A stretch of 25,410 nt of DNA, taken from JACOND01 sp051011135 (GTDB lineage: Bacteria > Bdellovibrionota > Bdellovibrionia > Bdellovibrionales > UBA1609). Below, piece by piece: positions 23,401 to 25,410 of the stretch. The notes beneath the pieces were generated by a model. That model saw only the letters and a list, made by a program, of their open reading frames with translations. It was not told where the DNA came from and did no database searches. The translations under genes and the position numbers were made by a program. The stretch covers positions 1 through 25,410 of the forward strand of contig JBPCUO010000027.1 of NCBI GenBank assembly GCA_051011135.1, read 5' to 3'. Within the stretch, counting starts at the first letter, position 1. Every line of letters starts with the position of its first letter.

Positions 23401-24393
23401 CCCAAAAACTTTCTTACAAAAGGAAATGGATCTGTAGGTATAAAAGGAACAAAGCCTCCTTATCTTTTAAAAGGAAAATATCTTATTAACTCTGGTCAAA
23501 TTACAAAAAACTTTTCAGGATCTAAAAATAATCTAACGATTTACCATTCCCTATTAAATGAAAAAAAATCAGAAACAAAATCTCTTTTTGATCTTCAATT
23601 TTTTATTCAAACACTTAAGCCTCTATCGGTTGTCAGCTCTTTATTAGATGCTTCTATAGAGGGAAATACTTTTATTTCTGGACCTTTAAAAACTCCCCTC
23701 TTAACAGGAGATTTTAATATTTCAAAATCAAGAGAGGATAATCTTATTTTATTTAGAGATCATGAATTTAAAATTATTTCTGGCTCTGTAGGGTTTAAAG
23801 ACTCTTCTTCTAACAACCCTTTTATAAACATCAAAGCAAAAACTTTATTTAAAGAAAAACAACTTGATTCTATAGAAAAAACCGTGGAAAAAGATAGAGA
23901 GTATGAAATCTTTTTAACAGTTAATGGGTTTGCAAAAAATTTAAAATTCTCTCTAGAAAGCTCTCCCTTTATTGAAGAAAAAGAAATTATATCTATGCTA
24001 GCTCTAGGCATGAGATCTAAATACTTTGATGCTAATTTTAAAGAAAGCGTAACCGATTACTCTTATCATCTTCTGGGCTCTTTTTTACTCCAACAATCTT
24101 TAACTAAAGAATTAAAAAATAAACTGGGATTTGATCTTACGATCTCTCCTCAAATTAATGTTTTAAATGAACCTGTCACCAAAATATCTTTAAAAAAGAT
24201 ATGGTTTGATAGGCTCAAAACATCTTTTAGCCGAACCATTGAAGAATTTCCTGAAAGTGATGTAAGGTTTAAGTATGACTTAAAGCCCAATATCTCTTTA
24301 ACAACTTTTTGGGAAAATACAGAACATATAGAAATTGATTCAAGTGAAAAACAAAAAATGGGAGTGGATTTTGAATTTGCTTTGGATTTTTAA
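20401..24393 (+). CDS. tamB: TamB-family translocation and assembly module protein
   Basis: A large AsmA-like bridge protein of 1330 residues that spans the periplasm. It is anchored in the inner membrane and works with an Omp85 partner in outer-membrane protein insertion or lipid transport. A single N-terminal membrane anchor is at about 19-43 (KKVFVSLIVLLSIFLLTP). A very long beta-rich middle with alternating hydrophobic and polar residues follows. The conserved DUF490/TamB C-terminus lies at about 1100-1330 (FKDSSSNNPFINIKAKT, FIEEKEIISMLALGM, then a terminal Phe). The start is TTG, whose TTGA overlaps the upstream stop. No ATG near the N-terminus fits better. The tamA-like gene starts inside its last codons, supporting a TamA-TamB pair. 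Confidence 0.9.
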   Translation: MKNLSLKFLNKVIALLKIKKVFVSLIVLLSIFLLTPISLYPISKKIETFINLRSQTLVENLQKQMGLEIHWEDLSVQILNRNIHLKNVTLMQSPTPSKNTRFNLLNGIQKIKSINIQPSLISLLFKNNIYLSEVEIQEGDLDLKTLFSAPKTSKKSNLTLDLPIKKITITNTNLKLTHQNQHIKLINIQHEFQKKAFHIYDFTTQIKEVHLPQEQPFSLKTKGSLRKNKIQIKKMKLSNKTLNTKINLLAVVFDQKNIRNIRIKSSGKLPFRLVNKARSLFNKKPFPLSSLVSHKLDFQWNKYKNYKGNFHFESSDFIFKNKSYKSFSVQGIFKNKSIRIQEGFISIDSSSLIEIYKTNLSLNSFPMKYKTTLKADNLRLSFLLKDIINIQLPLKADLNGLIQCQGQISLSVDCQIQTKSSQISIMNPEQKLVSFYKLRTDMDLKWSREKFNFTLYANKKTDNSFQVDGNYQPDLKQLTLKTKGFFQLGQNTVFDVFPHLKGLVKIDKGLIRIGKNLFTAEAFIYSQFLQIKNYNFKNISSELLVKDKKIAFNKIKSNPGKSNYQGSYTMDLNKKESLMKAQLSFIDTEDLQKMLPSSMISALKMKGTGKANLTLKIPLKPKSKLSFRLQGDLFNVNIKQEFFKKIEFDMLAERGQKLVKTLSLSKGSGSISASGNFNKNLNLSVTGYNVPLESISFLNAALPFKQSGLLNFNLKVAGPFREPKATGFLNISDSFLYTFPVDNTNLKVTIDKKGLSFSGNLMNEFFVKNLFIPFSKKIINITGNFYNLDFIKILSAKNQKDFLGKYYSRAKGNINLSFHTSQKKISKGSISIENFLLVKDSKWIRNKRKFSIFFSKKGWFIDPVTFVQNDKKSFSIQKKKKKRWFTGDLSLSFLSILLPNFKNLDGDISLNLTTNPNFKTWSPQGTVTINKGSVSLGDLPDFSNIKARLNINNTKIKISQLKTSIGSSGTGLGGGDISYNFKNSPRVNFLLNFSDINLNLPKNFLTKGNGSVGIKGTKPPYLLKGKYLINSGQITKNFSGSKNNLTIYHSLLNEKKSETKSLFDLQFFIQTLKPLSVVSSLLDASIEGNTFISGPLKTPLLTGDFNISKSREDNLILFRDHEFKIISGSVGFKDSSSNNPFINIKAKTLFKEKQLDSIEKTVEKDREYEIFLTVNGFAKNLKFSLESSPFIEEKEIISMLALGMRSKYFDANFKESVTDYSYHLLGSFLLQQSLTKELKNKLGFDLTISPQINVLNEPVTKISLKKIWFDRLKTSFSRTIEEFPESDVRFKYDLKPNISLTTFWENTEHIEIDSSEKQKMGVDFEFALDF

Positions 24394-25410
24394 ATCCTTC
24401 TTTTTATTTTTTGTATTGAGTTTTTTTTCTTATGGAAACAGCCCGGCATTAGACCCTCCTATTATTACCGAAAACAAATCTTTAGAAAAAACCATAAATA
24501 GTTATTTTAAAAAAAACAGACCCATTAGAAAACAGATCGAAAAATACCTGATAAAAAATAATTACTTTTTATTTGATATTTTACAAACTAAAAATAAATA
24601 CCTGATAAAAAATCCGATTAAAACTATTTTTGTTTTTAAAGGAAATAATTTTTTAAAAGAAAAGCATCTTCAACAAATTACAAAAATAAAGGAAGCGCAG
24701 CTGCAAGGGGATCTTTATGAAGATATCAAAAGTCGTCTCCAAAAAACTTATCAAAAAGAAGGATTTCTAGGTGCTAAAATCCAGGTTTCTCTCAAAAGAA
24801 AAACTTGGAAAGAGTGGGTGTACTTTTCTATCCAAGAAGGTTTTCGTATAAAAATAGCAAAAATTATAATTTCTGGATCCTTTTCCAAACCCTCTTCCGA
24901 TTATACTAAATTTATTAGGAGTAATAGTTCTCCTTTAATAAAAAAAGGATTTTACAATAAACAAGATCTAGAAAAAGGTTATAAAAATTTAATTTCTCAT
25001 CTGCAAAATCAGGGTTTTTTACAAAGCAAGATTCATTCGGATCGAACTCTTTTTAATAAGAATTCAGTGACACTAAAAATGACTTTAGAAGAAGGTCCGC
25101 TCACTATTGTAAAAGATATTCAACTTAAAAACTTTTCTATTCCTATATCAGATATCTTATCTCATATGCAGCTTAAAGTTCAATCTCCTTTAAATTTAAA
25201 TCTCCTGGAACAAGATTTAATACAAATAGAAAACTTGTATAAAAACCAAGGTTTTTTAGAAGCAAAAATAGTCGATAAAAAAAATATCATCAACTACGAA
25301 CAAGAAAAAAAATATGCCAATCTTGTTTTAGTTATTGACGAAGGTAGCCCTAACTTAATTTCAAAAATTACAATTCAAGGATTAGAAAAAGTTAAAAAAG
25401 ATCTAGTTCT
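24371..25410 (+). CDS. tamA: TamA/Omp85-family outer-membrane assembly protein (3' end outside window)
   Basis: An open frame runs without stop from TTG 24371 to the window edge (346 codons). GGGAG lies 6 nt before the TTG, and the frame overlaps tamB by 23 nt. The product begins MNLLWIFKSFFLFFVLSFFSYG, a good signal peptide. It continues with POTRA-type repeats: LYEDIKSRLQKTYQKEGFLGAKIQVSL, YNKQDLEKGYKNLISHLQNQGFLQSKI and LLEQDLIQIENLYKNQGFLEAKIV, each with the YxxxGF and A/S-K-I signature. The C-terminal beta-barrel is beyond the window. Omp85 identity is firm from the POTRAs. TamA rather than BamA is inferred from tamB being adjacent. Confidence 0.85.
   Translation, partial: MNLLWIFKSFFLFFVLSFFSYGNSPALDPPIITENKSLEKTINSYFKKNRPIRKQIEKYLIKNNYFLFDILQTKNKYLIKNPIKTIFVFKGNNFLKEKHLQQITKIKEAQLQGDLYEDIKSRLQKTYQKEGFLGAKIQVSLKRKTWKEWVYFSIQEGFRIKIAKIIISGSFSKPSSDYTKFIRSNSSPLIKKGFYNKQDLEKGYKNLISHLQNQGFLQSKIHSDRTLFNKNSVTLKMTLEEGPLTIVKDIQLKNFSIPISDILSHMQLKVQSPLNLNLLEQDLIQIENLYKNQGFLEAKIVDKKNIINYEQEKKYANLVLVIDEGSPNLISKITIQGLEKVKKDLV

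Overview
The window is strongly AT-rich with long poly-A and poly-T runs. It encodes a diderm bacterium: TamA/TamB, a periplasmic tail-specific protease and several signal peptides are present. A short MetRS, a topoisomerase I with C-terminal repeats instead of zinc fingers, a lysine-rich histone-like protein and a 2-oxoacid dehydrogenase E1 pair fit a Bdellovibrionota or deltaproteobacterial-type genome. This placement is inference from gene content only.

Region 1 (1-5508) is an accessory array. Four tandem same-strand genes encode Sel1-repeat proteins; the first is cut by the window edge. The three complete copies share an 18-residue signal peptide, a Sel1 module of about 150 residues and a short hydrophobic segment. 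All four end in strongly basic tails that differ in length and sequence and carry short internal repeats. Three copies end in a near-identical terminator hairpin. Two intergenic gaps carry the same upstream cassette: an A14 tract exactly 37 bp before a GATAAT hexamer. The array looks like a recently duplicated, diversifying surface or effector-type family.

Region 2 (5507-10655) is housekeeping. metG lies on the minus strand, facing the array. Divergent from it are a lysine-rich protein with a Tudor-like C-terminus, infA (TTG start) and topA.

Region 3 (10681-14908) holds a Prc/Ctp-type S41 protease followed closely by the E1 alpha and beta subunits of a branched-chain-type 2-oxoacid dehydrogenase.

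Region 4 (18154 down to 14913, minus strand) is a coupled ruvC-ruvA-ruvB-ald operon. It converges on the E1 genes with only 4 bp between.

Region 5 (18224 to the window end) is a string of overlapping genes: a TPR protein, efp, a second TPR-like protein, tamB and the start of tamA. Every junction overlaps, which suggests one transcript with translational coupling.

Several operon-leading housekeeping genes lack a Shine-Dalgarno sequence and have a -10-like hexamer ending only 6-12 nt before the ATG, suggesting leaderless or near-leaderless mRNAs. The Sel1 genes instead have clear AGGAG/AAGGAG sites. No tRNA, rRNA, CRISPR array, transposase or integrase was seen, and no gene-free stretch exceeds 300 bases.
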